The notes under the pieces are model-generated. The model had not been told where the DNA came from. It saw only the letters and a list, made by a program, of their open reading frames with translations, and made no database searches. The position numbers and the translations under genes were made by a program. A stretch of DNA of 64,000 nt from contig JBAIYS010000001.1 in assembly GCA_036763105.1 (NCBI GenBank), forward strand, positions 1 to 64,000, given 5' to 3'. This stretch comes from Peptococcaceae bacterium 1198_IL3148 (GTDB lineage: Bacteria; Bacillota; Desulfotomaculia; Desulfotomaculales; Desulfohalotomaculaceae). Below, piece after piece: positions 34,770 to 45,119 of the stretch. Every line of letters begins with the position of its first letter. Position 1 is the stretch's first letter.

Positions 34770-34993
34770 TGGGATAGTTTCGCAGACCTCACTAAGCTCA
34801 TCCGATCGGCTCCAGCAGGGTCGCCGGCAAATTCACCGTCCATGGCTCAGTTGCCGGTGGCGCACGTCCTATGCGCCAATCTCCTTCGCTAAGTTCGGTG
34901 TACTACTCAACTATATCGTCGTTCGCTTGACTTGCGCAGGAGCAGGGTTTTCTACTAAACTTAGTTCTTGAAGCAAGGGCAAAAGCCACTGTG
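34770..34993 (+). repeat. Dispersed ~230 bp repeat, copy 2
   Basis: The copy runs from GGGATAGTTTCGCAGACC to CAAGGGCAAAAGCCACTG. It contains CTCATCCGATCGGCTCC, AATTCACCGTCCATGGCTCA, GGTGGCGCACGTCCTATGCGCC and TTCGCTAAGTTCGG, all shared with copy 3. It fills most of the gene-free stretch 34591-35062. The remainder (34994-35062) shows nothing recognisable. Confidence 0.85.
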
Positions 34994-35062
34994 TTTGTAC
35001 TTCTAACAATAGCCTGTCAAAGAAACTATGTCTCTCACTTCCAACCTCTCACATCTCACCTC

Positions 35063-36109
35063 TCAACTAACTGCCAGATCCAGCAACAAGCGCTCTAAAC
35101 CTGGGTAAAACTCTTGCCGACCTGTTTTTACATCGGCATCCAGTTGAGCCAGTGCGCTCAGGGCGGCTATTAATTGATCGCGGTTAAAGTTTTTGCCCAG
35201 CTTTAGGGCATTTTGCACCGGGTAAAGTTTCTCATTTATTCTTTTGGCGATTTCCAATGCCGGCAATCCATAACGGGCCAATTCATTAACCTGTAACATT
35301 AGCCGAAATTGTCTGGCAACCATGGCTAAAATAATTTGTGGTGGCTCTTTGTTGGCCAGCAGTTCCCTAATTCCCTTTAGGGCCAAATCATATTTGCAGG
35401 CGCCAATGGCATCTAATACATCAAAAATCCGGTACTCAACGGACTGATGCACCACTTTTTTTGCATCCTCTATTGTAATGGTCTCATTTTTACCTACATA
35501 AGTTAATAATTTCTGCCATTCAGCCACTAAACCGGTTAAACCCATGGTGGTGCTGGTTATCAATAATTCTTTGGCTTGGGGGTCTAATTTCTTGTGGTGT
35601 TTTCTGGCTTGAACCTCCAACCACTTGGCTATGTCTTTGGGTTTAAGGATTTCAAAGTTAACTGCTTCGCCGACCTTTTCCACCAGTTTAAAGATTTTTT
35701 TTCGACGGTCGACGGCGTCATGGCAATTAAAGATTAGGCAGGTGGTTAACAATGGGTTGTTTAGATATTTAATTAATGGTTCTAACCCTGCTTGCTTGCT
35801 GTCTTCGACATTATCATTTTGCTTGGATGATTTTCGTTTGCTGGCACTAAACCATGGTGGATTTTTGACCAACACCAGTCTTTTTTCAGCCATAAAAGGT
35901 GGGGTACCGGCCATATTTACCACATCATGGACGTCAGTAGTTTCACCATCTAAAATATCCATATTAAAATCTGCCGCCTGGAGCAACAGCCCTTGTTTAA
36001 ATTGTTCCACTGCCTTTTCCCGCAGGTAAACCTCATCACCATAAAATAGATAAACCGGCGCCACCACACCCCGCTTAGCACTGTTGACTAATTTTTCATA
36101 GTACTGCAT
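35063..36109 (-). CDS. holA: DNA polymerase III delta subunit
   Basis: HolA (348 residues) is the clamp-loader subunit that opens the sliding clamp. The N-terminal segment PVYLFYGDEVYLREKAVEQFKQ is the family opening. The AAA+-like fold includes FMAEKRLVLVKNPPWF and LIFNCHDAVDRRKKIFKLVEK. The C-terminal collar domain contains PPQIILAMVARQFRLMLQVNEL. It corresponds to yqeN in B. subtilis, downstream of comEC, but here a lipid-kinase gene lies between them. Confidence 0.94.
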   Translation of the reverse strand: MQYYEKLVNSAKRGVVAPVYLFYGDEVYLREKAVEQFKQGLLLQAADFNMDILDGETTDVHDVVNMAGTPPFMAEKRLVLVKNPPWFSASKRKSSKQNDNVEDSKQAGLEPLIKYLNNPLLTTCLIFNCHDAVDRRKKIFKLVEKVGEAVNFEILKPKDIAKWLEVQARKHHKKLDPQAKELLITSTTMGLTGLVAEWQKLLTYVGKNETITIEDAKKVVHQSVEYRIFDVLDAIGACKYDLALKGIRELLANKEPPQIILAMVARQFRLMLQVNELARYGLPALEIAKRINEKLYPVQNALKLGKNFNRDQLIAALSALAQLDADVKTGRQEFYPGLERLLLDLAVS

Positions 36110-36139
36110 TATTTTTGACCACCATCTTCAATTCTCCCT

Positions 36140-37039
36140 TTATTTGATATTTGGCATTAATAACTTTAACCTGCCGGGCAACACTTCGATATCCAACGGT
36201 AAGTTGGGACCCGGCTCTCCGTCAATATCAGTTTTAATTTCTTCATTGGATGTTACTTTCACCCAGCGGGTTTGGTGGTACTTAACCAGCGGACTGTTTA
36301 AATGGGTGCCCCGACCTTCATAGGCCTTAACTAACAGCGGCACCAACTGAGCTTGGGAGCATTTTTTTAACACCACCACATCTAACAAACCGTCTGCTAT
36401 GCTGGCATTAGGGGCAATATTTCTAATGCTGCCAGCGGTGGTAGAATTGAGCACCAAGAACAACATTACCTCTTCTTCTATTTTAAAGCCATCCCCTTCA
36501 ATGGTCACAGATATAGGTGCCGCCTGCCATAGGTGTTCCAGTCCCTTTAGGTAGTAACCGGTCACCCCCAGCCGACTCTTAATGGCGTTGTCCACCTCTT
36601 GGGAGATACTGGTTAATACACCGGCACTGGCAACATTCAGAAAGAAGCGGTCATTAATGCTGCCGATGTCCACCTTTAAGACATCTCCAGATAACAGTCT
36701 TTTTACCGCTAATCCAGGCTGTTTTTCCAACCCTAAAGCAGTGGCAAAGTCATTGGCAGTGCCAGAGGGAATAATGCCCACTGGCAAATCCGCTTTGGCA
36801 TGCAGCAGTCGGTTTACCGCTCGGCTTACCGACCCATCCCCACCAGATAATAACAAAACATGGTATTGTTCCACCAAATCAAACACTCGATCATAGTCAA
36901 GTTCAGGACCAATCCGATAAAATGTTGGCAGATAGCCACATTGATGACAGGCTTCCACCACCTGATCTATTTGCCTCGGAAAACTATGATTACCGCTTGT
37001 CGGATTATATATCACTAACGCTTTTTTCAAAAATGCCAC
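36140..37039 (-). CDS. Diacylglycerol/lipid kinase (YegS/DgkB-type)
   Basis: This 299-residue soluble lipid kinase has the DAGK catalytic signature LLLSGGDGSVSRAVNRLL near residues 80-97 and GIIPSGTANDFATALGL. The C-terminal beta domain has FLNVASAGVLTSIS and ASIADGLLDVVVLKKCSQ. It begins ALVIYNPTSGNHSF, the usual start. Substrates of this family are diacylglycerol or related lipids; the exact one cannot be read here. It lies between comEC and holA with short gaps (about 28-30 bases), so the three genes are probably cotranscribed. Confidence 0.92.
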   Translation of the reverse strand: MAFLKKALVIYNPTSGNHSFPRQIDQVVEACHQCGYLPTFYRIGPELDYDRVFDLVEQYHVLLLSGGDGSVSRAVNRLLHAKADLPVGIIPSGTANDFATALGLEKQPGLAVKRLLSGDVLKVDIGSINDRFFLNVASAGVLTSISQEVDNAIKSRLGVTGYYLKGLEHLWQAAPISVTIEGDGFKIEEEVMLFLVLNSTTAGSIRNIAPNASIADGLLDVVVLKKCSQAQLVPLLVKAYEGRGTHLNSPLVKYHQTRWVKVTSNEEIKTDIDGEPGPNLPLDIEVLPGRLKLLMPNIK

Positions 37040-37067
37040 ATCCTATAATTATTATCAGCTTATATTA

Positions 37068-39431
37068 TCATTCACCTTTTCTGCCAGTGTCAACCCATAT
37101 TGATTGACCATCTGTATTTATTATCACCGCACCGTGGACATCGGTGCGATAAATTTTTGTTCCCATATCTGTCAACACCTCTAATACAGCTGGCGCCGGA
37201 TGACCAAATCGATTTTTTTCGCCCACTGAAATTACCGCTATTTTCGGGTTGACAGCAGCTAAAAATTCCGGCGCAAAATTGCCACTGCCATGGTGCGGTA
37301 CCTTTAGCACATCTGCCTTTAAATTATTATTAGTGTTAACTAATATTTGTTGCTGATCCCCTTCTATATCGCCGGTAAATAAAAAGCTGGCCTGTTGATA
37401 ACTAATTTTTACCACCAGTGAACCGTTGTTTAAGTTTTGCTGAGCCGCCGCCGGGGACAATATTGTCACCGTTAGGTTATTATCCAACTGCAGCCCTTGT
37501 CCCGCTTTAGCAGACAATACCGCTAGTCCTGACTGATGCATATATTCTAACAAATGGCTGTAAGCTTCTTCCACCACTTCCCCTTGCCGATCAGCACTGT
37601 TCGCCAACGGAGTAGTCAACACCAACCCTACAGGCATATTATCTATTATCGTCCGGGCACCACCACAATGGTCCTCATGGGGATGGCTAAGCATTAATAC
37701 ATCTAGGTTATTAATACCCAATCGTTTTAAATATGGCAACACCACCATATCCCCAGCGCCACTGCCATCTACAAATTCACCGGTCCAACCACCGGTATCA
37801 ATCAACATATTTTTGTTACCAGGGGTCTGAATCAAAGCAGCATCACCTTGACCAACGTCAATGAAATGCACAGTTAAATAGTGGTTATCTATCCTCGCCA
37901 ACAGAACAATAACCACTAGGCTTACTATGACACCGGCCCCCAACAGATATTGGGGTATATTTATCTTAGACAGCGAAAAATAGGGCAAGCAAGCCAGTAA
38001 TAAATAAAATAGCACCACTCCCCACCAAGGGGGCGATGGTAAATACAACGCCGCGTGGGGCAAGCCGGCCATACCATGCACCAACCACAGCAACAAGTCC
38101 AGCAGCACGCCGGTGGTAACATTAATGATTGCGGCCAGTGGGGCAAACAATAGGCCCACCAACACGCTGATACTGCTGAACAACATCACCCCGGTAATTA
38201 TTGGTGCAGTTAAAATATTGGTGACAACGCCCACTAGCGACATCATGTTAAAATGGTAAGCAACTAAGGGGATAGCAGTAATCTCTGCCACCACCGGTAC
38301 CGAAACGGCCACCACAAGCATTCTGGGCCAGCGGGACAACATTTTTTCAACGGTGGGGGTAAGGTATAATATGCCCCAAGTAACCACAAAGGAAAGCTGA
38401 AAACCCGCCTCCCACATTGCCCTAGGCGCATCAAATAAAATAATAACCACCGCCAAAGCCATGGCAGTGGGCCAATCCCGCTCCCGGCCAAAATGCCTGG
38501 CCCACACCACCATTAAACCCATCACCACCGCCCGCACCACGGTGGGCACAAAGCCGGTGATGGCGGCATAAAAAATTACTGCCATTGTACTGAGTGGAGC
38601 TTGCAACTTTAGCGGTACCTTTAAGATATGTAGCAAAAACACAATGGCCCCCAGCACCAACGCAATATGAAAACCAGAAACACTCAATATGTGATACAAA
38701 CTGGTGGTTTGAAAATCAGCACAGATATCCTCATCGATCATCCCCTGGTTACCAAACAAAATCCCTTGTACTAACGCCGCCTGTTCCGCAGGCAACGTTT
38801 TTGCCAACACCTTCAATAAATGTTCCTTGGCAACCAAAGCCCATCCCATTATTCCGGTATCAACTTGGCCCAACCGCTTTACATTTTCTTGTTGCCAAAC
38901 CGACATAATCACTTGAATACCATGGCGGGTTAAGTATTGTTGGTAATCAAACTGCCCCGGATTCCCTGGGCTTGAGGGGGTTTGTAGTTGCCCTTGGCTC
39001 TCAATGATATCTCCATAACGAAATATCTGCTGGGGCTGATATACAGTCAACCTCAGCAACCCTTGGGCGGATTTCCTTTGTTCTTGAACCTGCAACTGAC
39101 TAACTTCCACCTGATATATAACTCTGTCCGGCCTGACATCTGGCTCCCGCACCACCGCCCCAGTTATCGTCACCATTTGATCGCCGTATTTAACTAAGTT
39201 TGTCTGGTGCCAATGGTCCCACATGTTAATATGAAACACACCTAGCAACAGGCAAAGTAACACCAACAGCCAACGGGTCAAATCAGCTGCCTTGAAAAAA
39301 CAACAAGCAGTCACCACCAATACCACTGCCATAAGCGCTAACATTGGCGCCAGCGGCACCGTAAAAAAGGAACCGATTAATACACCGATGGTAAAAACAA
39401 TGCACAACTGTAGCAGTGGTCGGCTGGTCAT
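37068..39431 (-). CDS. comEC: Competence protein ComEC (DNA import channel)
   Basis: This 787-residue ComEC is full-length. The DUF4131 N-terminal region has three hydrophobic segments and an OB-like domain. The competence membrane domain (about residues 215-500) contains ILSVSGFHIALVLGAI and the GFVPTVVRAVVMG helix. The C-terminal metallo-beta-lactamase-like domain carries VDVGQGD-type FIDVGQGDAALIQTPG, MLSHPHEDHCGGA, LFTGDIEGD and KVPHHGSGN. ComEC forms the inner-membrane channel for single-stranded DNA. The start is an ATG behind GAGGTGG. comEA lies two genes upstream, so uptake genes are present even though competence is unproven. Confidence 0.95.
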   Translation of the reverse strand: MTSRPLLQLCIVFTIGVLIGSFFTVPLAPMLALMAVVLVVTACCFFKAADLTRWLLVLLCLLLGVFHINMWDHWHQTNLVKYGDQMVTITGAVVREPDVRPDRVIYQVEVSQLQVQEQRKSAQGLLRLTVYQPQQIFRYGDIIESQGQLQTPSSPGNPGQFDYQQYLTRHGIQVIMSVWQQENVKRLGQVDTGIMGWALVAKEHLLKVLAKTLPAEQAALVQGILFGNQGMIDEDICADFQTTSLYHILSVSGFHIALVLGAIVFLLHILKVPLKLQAPLSTMAVIFYAAITGFVPTVVRAVVMGLMVVWARHFGRERDWPTAMALAVVIILFDAPRAMWEAGFQLSFVVTWGILYLTPTVEKMLSRWPRMLVVAVSVPVVAEITAIPLVAYHFNMMSLVGVVTNILTAPIITGVMLFSSISVLVGLLFAPLAAIINVTTGVLLDLLLWLVHGMAGLPHAALYLPSPPWWGVVLFYLLLACLPYFSLSKINIPQYLLGAGVIVSLVVIVLLARIDNHYLTVHFIDVGQGDAALIQTPGNKNMLIDTGGWTGEFVDGSGAGDMVVLPYLKRLGINNLDVLMLSHPHEDHCGGARTIIDNMPVGLVLTTPLANSADRQGEVVEEAYSHLLEYMHQSGLAVLSAKAGQGLQLDNNLTVTILSPAAAQQNLNNGSLVVKISYQQASFLFTGDIEGDQQQILVNTNNNLKADVLKVPHHGSGNFAPEFLAAVNPKIAVISVGEKNRFGHPAPAVLEVLTDMGTKIYRTDVHGAVIINTDGQSIWVDTGRKGE

Positions 39432-39492
39432 AGGAAAACCACCTCAAATTCAATTTTAATTATCAATTTTGAATGTTGGATTTAATAGAATT

Positions 39493-39524
39493 AAAAGCAC
39501 CCCTAAAGCTAAAGGGGTGCTTTT
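39493..39524 (-). terminator. Intrinsic terminator of the lytic transglycosylase gene
   Basis: On the minus strand AAAAGCACCCCTTTAG and CTTTAGGGGTGCTTTT form a long stem, two bases past the stop codon, with the T-run in its end. Confidence 0.88.
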
Positions 39525-39525
39525 G

Positions 39526-40254
39526 CTAGCCGATGTATTGTTGTTTTGTGGCCAAGACTTTGCGTACATAATTTTGGGTTTCGTTGTATGGAGGAACGCC
39601 GTTATACCTATCCACATTACCCGGGCCAGCGTTATATGCCGCTAGGGCCAGCGTTTCGTTGCCCTGGTATTTATTTAACATTTGATTTAGGTATTTAATA
39701 CCGCCCTCTAGATTTTGCACTGGGTCAAAGGGATCAGTTACCCCCAGTGATTTTGCGGTTGCCGGCATTAATTGCATCAATCCCATTGCTCCAGCGGCAG
39801 AAACGGCATTGGGATTATAGCTCGATTCATTGCGCACCACCGACTTCACCAGCGCTGGGTTGACCCCATACTTCTTGGCTAACCTTTCAATTATTGCGTC
39901 ATACCTTTCGGCACCCTTTTGATTGCTTTGGTAGCTATTGTACACCGCAGAGATGTCAACCACTGGGCGAGTATTTTGCGGTTGACTTTGCCGCTGATAA
40001 TAGGTTACCGGTGCAGTATAGCCTTCGGGTCTGGCTCCTGACATCGCTGCCATCAGTTGCGCTAATTCTGCCAGTTGTTTATTATTATCTTGGCCATTAC
40101 CTATTCCAGTGGTGCCACCTTGATTGCTAATGGCCTCTGCCAGCATCAGGGCAAAGACCTCTGACATTTGACTATCACTTGTCGAACTAGTCATTGAAGG
40201 GTTTTGGGCCTGTATAACCATTAATTGTGCCCATAATGAAACATCCATATCCAT
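39526..40254 (-). CDS. Lytic transglycosylase (SLT domain)
   Basis: This 242-residue protein has a C-terminal SLT/goose-lysozyme-like domain from [35 protein letters not shown]. The catalytic glutamate is in RNESSYNP, followed by [20 protein letters not shown] and [30 protein letters not shown]. The first ~110 residues are low-complexity, Gln/Asn/Ser-rich, with no clear signal peptide, so the route of export is unclear. The ATG at 40254 is very near the SD; an ATG at 40248, seven bases after GGGTG, is equally possible. It sits between comEA and comEC. Confidence 0.92.
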   Translation of the reverse strand: MDMDVSLWAQLMVIQAQNPSMTSSTSDSQMSEVFALMLAEAISNQGGTTGIGNGQDNNKQLAELAQLMAAMSGARPEGYTAPVTYYQRQSQPQNTRPVVDISAVYNSYQSNQKGAERYDAIIERLAKKYGVNPALVKSVVRNESSYNPNAVSAAGAMGLMQLMPATAKSLGVTDPFDPVQNLEGGIKYLNQMLNKYQGNETLALAAYNAGPGNVDRYNGVPPYNETQNYVRKVLATKQQYIG

Positions 40255-40267
40255 TCACCCGTATCCT

Positions 40268-40888
40268 TTAATATATTGAGATCATATCTTTTAAGTCATT
40301 ATATTTTTTATCACCAATGCCAGACACATTTTTAAGATCTTCTATTGTTTTAAAACCTCCATTGGTTTGGCGATAATCTATAATTCGCTGGGCTAAAGCT
40401 GGACCAATACCAGGTAGTGTATCCAATTGGAACAGATCAGCGGTATTTAGGTTAACTTTGCCTCCGGTGGCATTGACGGTGGAGGCAATCAATTGGCTAG
40501 TATTGCCGCCGGGCATTGCCGAGTCGCCTGCCATCAACTCCATTTTAGGTGGCACCGAAATTTTTTGCCCATCGGCTAATGGCGTAGCCAAATTTAAACT
40601 ATCCAAATCTGCCTCGGCATTGGGTTGGGCCATTTCAATGGCATCTATCACCCTATCCCCAGTAAGCAAGTGGTAAACACCTGGTTTCGCCACCTCACCA
40701 CTAACATGGATTACAATTTCCTCCGGTTTGACATCACTTTGCTCAGTTTCTTCCGCTGCCACCACTATAGTGGGTTGGTCACTGGCTAGGTTTCCTTTAT
40801 AAACTGCATAGCGATAGCCGCCACCAAAAAGCAGTGCTGCCAAAATGATAAGAATAACCAGTTGTTCTCGGCGCCCCATTTGAAACAC
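40268..40888 (-). CDS. comEA: Competence protein ComEA (DNA receptor)
   Basis: ComEA (about 206 residues) is a membrane-anchored DNA-binding protein. One N-terminal membrane helix (QLVILIILAALLFGGGY) is followed by an SLBB domain (IVIHVSGEVAKPGVYHLLTGDRVIDAIEMA). The C-terminal helix-hairpin-helix domain is VNLNTADLFQLDTLPGIGPALAQRIIDYRQ and IEDLKNVSGIGDKKYNDLKDMI. The GTG at 40888 lies six bases after GAGGTG and is preferred; an ATG at 40912 lacks an SD. ComEB is absent, and the lytic transglycosylase lies between comEA and comEC. Confidence 0.94.
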   Translation of the reverse strand: MFQMGRREQLVILIILAALLFGGGYRYAVYKGNLASDQPTIVVAAEETEQSDVKPEEIVIHVSGEVAKPGVYHLLTGDRVIDAIEMAQPNAEADLDSLNLATPLADGQKISVPPKMELMAGDSAMPGGNTSQLIASTVNATGGKVNLNTADLFQLDTLPGIGPALAQRIIDYRQTNGGFKTIEDLKNVSGIGDKKYNDLKDMISIY

Positions 40889-40960
40889 ACTCAACACCTC
40901 TATCCAACTCATGCTGTTTGTCGGAATTGGTATGTTAATGTTCTTTAAAATCCAGCTTTG

Positions 40961-40990
40961 GAATTTTGAATTATGAATTATGAATTTTAA
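40961..40990. repeat. AT-rich AATTC-phased repeat
   Basis: GAATTTTGAATTATGAATTA and the following bases lie in the 230-base gap between yetF and comEA. The same gap holds another copy at about 41110-41143. Nothing else is recognisable there. Confidence 0.6.
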
Positions 40991-41146
40991 TCAGTTCAAC
41001 ATATATCTATCAAATGATTTAATGTTCGCGGTAAAAACAAAAAATCCTGCCAAAATTTGTTTTTTAATTAGTTAATTGTCTGCTACTACAGTAGGTTTTT
41101 GCAACAGCCCAGCCTAATTCAAAATTCCTAATTCTTAATTGATTTT

Positions 41147-41818
41147 CTACGTGTTTCTTTCATTAATAAACAATTCACCATCTTTAGTCAATGTGGCAAT
41201 TAATACTTGGTCTACGGTAAAACCTTTTTCTGCCAGCTTCTCTTTTAACCAATTTTCATCCAAGTTGATATCTTGGAGGTTTTTATTCATAATTTCACGA
41301 TCCATTATTAATACTGCTGGCAAACCCTCATATTTGGTTGCAATGCCTAAATCCTCCGGGGTCACTGGGCGTTTTTGCGATTTTGGTATCACACTTAGCT
41401 TGCCTGAGCATTCCAACACTGCAAATTCCACATCTTGAATATTAGCTACACCATTCTCACGCAGTTGGGATAACAGATCATCTAGGTTATAGCGGGCCTT
41501 TCTCATTTCACTGCGCAGCAATTTGCCATTTTTGATAATTATTTGCGGATGCCCACACATAACCATGCGCACCGGTCTACTGATCATAGTTAAGTAGGAA
41601 AGGCCCACTTCCAACAGGCCCAATACTGTCATCGGCACCAAGCCATGCCAAATTGGAATATCCGGTCTCTCCATGGGAATAGCAGCCAGTTCAGCAATAA
41701 TAATGGCCACCACAAAGTCAAAGGGTGAAAGTTGTCCTATTTCCCGTTTGCCAGTTAACCTCAATACAATTAATACAAAAAAATAAATTACAATTACACG
41801 AAAAACAATTTCCCACAA
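41147..41818 (-). CDS. YetF-type DUF421 membrane protein
   Basis: This 223-residue protein has three N-terminal membrane helices and the family signature LRLTGKREIGQLSPFDFVVAIIIAELAA near residues 18-45. The cytoplasmic DUF421 domain follows with GHPQIIIKNGKLLRSEMRKARYNLDDLLSQLRENGV and a YetF-type duplicated C-terminal region. The function is unknown. I chose the TTG at 41818, just after GGTGGGAG, giving the normal WEIVFRVIVIYFF start; a GTG at 41830 is too near the SD. Confidence 0.9.
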   Translation of the reverse strand: MWEIVFRVIVIYFFVLIVLRLTGKREIGQLSPFDFVVAIIIAELAAIPMERPDIPIWHGLVPMTVLGLLEVGLSYLTMISRPVRMVMCGHPQIIIKNGKLLRSEMRKARYNLDDLLSQLRENGVANIQDVEFAVLECSGKLSVIPKSQKRPVTPEDLGIATKYEGLPAVLIMDREIMNKNLQDINLDENWLKEKLAEKGFTVDQVLIATLTKDGELFINERNT

Positions 41819-41892
41819 GTCAACTCCCACCTACCTTTAAGCAATAGCATGCAAAGTGTAGTATGTGTAGTTGGCTTATGTAGCATACAATA

Positions 41893-42420
41893 TCATAATC
41901 GCTTTTTAGGGAACACTCCACCTCTGATGTTCCTAGCATCTGAGACATTGTAAAAGGTTTTGGGGTCCACTTGATCGAGGATGTCAAGCAATTTTTTTAA
42001 GTCTTTGCGCTTTAAAATCACAAACAGTATCGTCCGGGGGCCGCCACGACCGGCGCCTACAACACTGGTGACACCATACCCAGCAGCCCGCAATTTGTTT
42101 ATGGTATCACCAACTTTGTCCCGTTTAGGAAATACCTGAATGGACAAATAACCCACCGCTAAATAATTATCAACTATCGCCCCAACATAGTTGCCGGTGG
42201 CAAAACCACCTGCGTAGGCAATTACCTTTAAGGGGTCATCCAATCCTCCGGACATAACTTCATTCAAGGCCACCACAAAGATAGAAACCTCCACAAAGCC
42301 AATTAGCGCCGCTGCTAACTTTTTGTCCTTTGTCAGCATTAGTATTCTGACTACATCCAAAGACATGTCCGCCACCCGGGCCACAAAGATAAACAAGTAA
42401 CCAAAAATAACCTCTGCCAA
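41893..42420 (-). CDS. UPF0316 membrane protein (DUF5698/DUF2179)
   Basis: This 175-residue protein has three membrane helices in the first ~90 residues, with FIFVARVADMSLDVVRILMLTKDKK and FATGNYVGAIVDNYLAVGYLSIQVF as UPF0316 markers. A C-terminal DUF2179 ferredoxin-like domain follows (TINKLRAAGYGVTSVVGAGRGGPRTILFVILKRKD). Function unknown; in other proteins DUF2179 binds small ligands. The TTG start is eight bases after GGGGGG. It lies about 120 bases after leuS and may be read from the same promoter. Confidence 0.88.
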   Translation of the reverse strand: MAEVIFGYLFIFVARVADMSLDVVRILMLTKDKKLAAALIGFVEVSIFVVALNEVMSGGLDDPLKVIAYAGGFATGNYVGAIVDNYLAVGYLSIQVFPKRDKVGDTINKLRAAGYGVTSVVGAGRGGPRTILFVILKRKDLKKLLDILDQVDPKTFYNVSDARNIRGGVFPKKRL

Positions 42421-42542
42421 AGATAAATTCCCCCCGTGTTAAAACATTAAAACTATAATTTACGTATAAAGAAAGAAAGATCCCCTTCGTCGCTGTATGG
42501 TTCTACAAAACAAAGAAGGGAACCTGCATAAAATGCTTGGTA

Positions 42543-45026
42543 TTATTTTACTACGATATTAACCAGTTTCCCTGGCACAGCAATTATTTTAATCACTTGT
42601 TTGCCGGCCAGTAGTTCACTAATTTTTTGTTGATTCATGACATTTTCTTTCAGTTGCTCAGCATTGATATTAGCTGGTACCAGCATTCTTTCCCGTACTT
42701 TACCATTAATTTGTACCACAATGGTAACTTCATCTTCAACCAATGCTTGTTCATCATACTGTGGCCAAAGCTGTTTATGCACACTATTATTGTAACCCAG
42801 CAGCTGCCAAAGTTCTTCAGTAATGTGCGGAGCAAAGGGCGCCAGCAAAATAGTCACATTTTCCAACGCTTCCCGCAACACTGCGGCATTTCTTTCGACT
42901 TGGGGCACTTTATCCCGGTAAGTATAGAGTGCGTTAACCAATTCCATAATGGAACTGATGGCGGTATTAAAGTTAAACCGCTGATCAACATCTTCACCAA
43001 CCTTTTTAATGGTTTGGTGAGTAATGCGGCGCAATTCTTTGTGTACTCCCACCAGCTTATCAACATTTTGCAATGCCGGGGCATCCTTTACTTCTGTCAA
43101 CAGTGAATGAAACAACCGCCATACCCGGTTTAAAAATCTATGACAACCCTCTACTCCACGGTCACTCCACTCCAAATCACGCTCCGGTGGTGCTGCAAAT
43201 AAAATAAACAGTCTGGCAGTGTCTGCACCATACCTACCGACAATCTCCTCTGGACTAACTACGTTGCCCTTGGATTTTGACATTTTGGCACCATCTTTAA
43301 GCACCATGCCCTGGGTAAGTAGGTTTTTAAAGGGTTCTGGTTGATCTAGCAAACCAATATCTTGAAAGAACTTGGTGAAAAATCTAGAGTACAACAAGTG
43401 CAAAATAGCGTGTTCTACGCCACCGATATATTGGTCAACGGACATCCACCGATCCACATTGGCTTTACCCCATACATGCTCTTTGTCTCGGGCACTGGTA
43501 TAGCGTAGGTAGTACCAACTGGAATCCATAAAAGTATCCATGGTATCGGTTTCCCGTTTGGCTTCTCCGCCACATTTGGGACAGGTGCAGTTAACAAATT
43601 CCGGAATATCCATCAGCGGTGATTTGCCAGATGGTTTGAATTCCACATCTGTTGGCAATAGCACCGGCAGTTGATCTTCCGGCACCGGCACAGTGCCACA
43701 TTCTTTACAGTAAATAATGGGGATTGGGGTGCCCCAATAGCGCTGCCGAGAAATTAACCAATCCCGCAGGCGGTAGTTGACCACCCTTTGACCCTGTTTT
43801 TTATCCACAAGGAAATTAGTAATGGCCTTAATGGCCTCATTATTTGGCAACCCATTAAAATCGCCGGAGTTAATTAATACGCCTTCACCAGTATAAGCCT
43901 CAGTAAGTTCCTCATTTTCGATATCTCGGTCTTTAGGCTTAATTACCGGGCGGATCGGCAATTTATATTTGCTGGCAAAATCAAAGTCCCGTTGGTCGTG
44001 GGCCGGCACACCCATAACTGCTCCGGTACCATATTCAAGCAGTACATAGTTGCCCACTAAAATGGGAATATGTTCTCCGTTTACCGGGTTAATACAGTAT
44101 GAGCCGGTAAATACCCCTTCTTTTTCAGCGGTTGTGGTCCGATCCCTCACTGTCATGCTGCGTACTTTGCGCACAAAATCAGCCACTTCTTCTTCATGGT
44201 CAGTACCCTGGGCCAAACTTTCCACCAGTGGGTGTTCCGGGGCCAGCACCATATAACTAACACCAAAAATTGTATCCGGCCTGGTGGTAAATACTTTTAA
44301 TTCATCTTCAGCACCTGCAATTTTAAAGGTTACTTCCGCACCTTCACTGCGACCAATCCAGTTTTCTTGCATCAGCTTTACTTTTTCCGGCCAACCATCC
44401 AGTAGCTTTAGGTCTGACAACAACCGGTCAGCATAATCGGTAATGCGGAAAAACCATTGTTCCAGTTCCCGCTGCTGTACGGTGGTGCTACAGCGTTCAC
44501 AGGCACCTTCCACCACTTGTTCGTTTGCCAGTACAGTGGCACAATCCGGACACCAGTTTACTGTGGCTGTTTTCTTGTAGCATTTGCCTTGTTCATATAA
44601 TTTAAGAAAAATCCACTGGGTCCAGCGATAATAATCTGGATGGCAAGTGGCTAATTCCCGACTCCAATCATAGCTTAAACCCAATTGTTTGAGTTGCGCT
44701 CTCATGTTATCAATGTTTTCCTTGGTCCACTTAGCTGGGGGCACAGCGTTTTTAATGGCCGCATTTTCTGCCGGCAAGCCAAAGGCATCCCAGCCCATGG
44801 GGTGTAGCACATCATAACCTTGCATGGTTTTAAAGCGAGCCACCACGTCACCGATGGAATAGTTGCGCACGTGTCCCATATGCAGTTTGCCCGAGGGATA
44901 CGGGAACATCTCTAAACAATAATACTTAGGCTTATCCGAAAAATCCGGCACCTGATATAAATGTTCACTTTGCCACTGCCGTTGCCATTTTTCTTCAATA
45001 TCTTTAGCTATGTAACGTTCTTCCAC
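42543..45026 (-). CDS. leuS: Leucyl-tRNA synthetase
   Basis: This 827-residue class I synthetase charges tRNA-Leu. The HIGH-type motif is [17 protein letters not shown] near residue 40, and [15 protein letters not shown] lies near residue 575. The inserted CP1 editing domain includes the threonine-rich [20 protein letters not shown] and [13 protein letters not shown]. The zinc-binding [21 protein letters not shown] block and the C-terminal anticodon-binding domain are present. The GTG start has GGGAGG upstream. It is separated from its probable regulatory T-box (46894) by an acyl-CoA ligase gene; a weak promoter and hairpin lie just before leuS. Confidence 0.97.
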   Translation of the reverse strand: MEERYIAKDIEEKWQRQWQSEHLYQVPDFSDKPKYYCLEMFPYPSGKLHMGHVRNYSIGDVVARFKTMQGYDVLHPMGWDAFGLPAENAAIKNAVPPAKWTKENIDNMRAQLKQLGLSYDWSRELATCHPDYYRWTQWIFLKLYEQGKCYKKTATVNWCPDCATVLANEQVVEGACERCSTTVQQRELEQWFFRITDYADRLLSDLKLLDGWPEKVKLMQENWIGRSEGAEVTFKIAGAEDELKVFTTRPDTIFGVSYMVLAPEHPLVESLAQGTDHEEEVADFVRKVRSMTVRDRTTTAEKEGVFTGSYCINPVNGEHIPILVGNYVLLEYGTGAVMGVPAHDQRDFDFASKYKLPIRPVIKPKDRDIENEELTEAYTGEGVLINSGDFNGLPNNEAIKAITNFLVDKKQGQRVVNYRLRDWLISRQRYWGTPIPIIYCKECGTVPVPEDQLPVLLPTDVEFKPSGKSPLMDIPEFVNCTCPKCGGEAKRETDTMDTFMDSSWYYLRYTSARDKEHVWGKANVDRWMSVDQYIGGVEHAILHLLYSRFFTKFFQDIGLLDQPEPFKNLLTQGMVLKDGAKMSKSKGNVVSPEEIVGRYGADTARLFILFAAPPERDLEWSDRGVEGCHRFLNRVWRLFHSLLTEVKDAPALQNVDKLVGVHKELRRITHQTIKKVGEDVDQRFNFNTAISSIMELVNALYTYRDKVPQVERNAAVLREALENVTILLAPFAPHITEELWQLLGYNNSVHKQLWPQYDEQALVEDEVTIVVQINGKVRERMLVPANINAEQLKENVMNQQKISELLAGKQVIKIIAVPGKLVNIVVK

Positions 45027-45050
45027 TAGTACAGCCTCCCATAAATATTC

Positions 45051-45076
45051 GGGGGTAAACCATTGGTTTTACCCCC
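45051..45076. other. Hairpin in the leuS 5' region
   Basis: GGGGGTAAACC and GGTTTTACCCCC form a near-perfect stem 25 bases upstream of the leuS start. No T-run follows on either strand, so it is not a normal terminator. Upstream on the minus strand TTGTTT and TAGAAT are 17 bases apart, a possible weak promoter that would make the hairpin the 5' end of a leuS mRNA. Confidence 0.45.
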
Positions 45077-45119
45077 GACATTCTATCATATTTTGTCAAA
45101 GTAAACAATCGTATGCAAT

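Noticed and set aside
45051-45076. Intrinsic terminator between the acyl-CoA ligase and leuS
   Set aside because: No T-run follows the stem on either strand; leuS may still be read from upstream.
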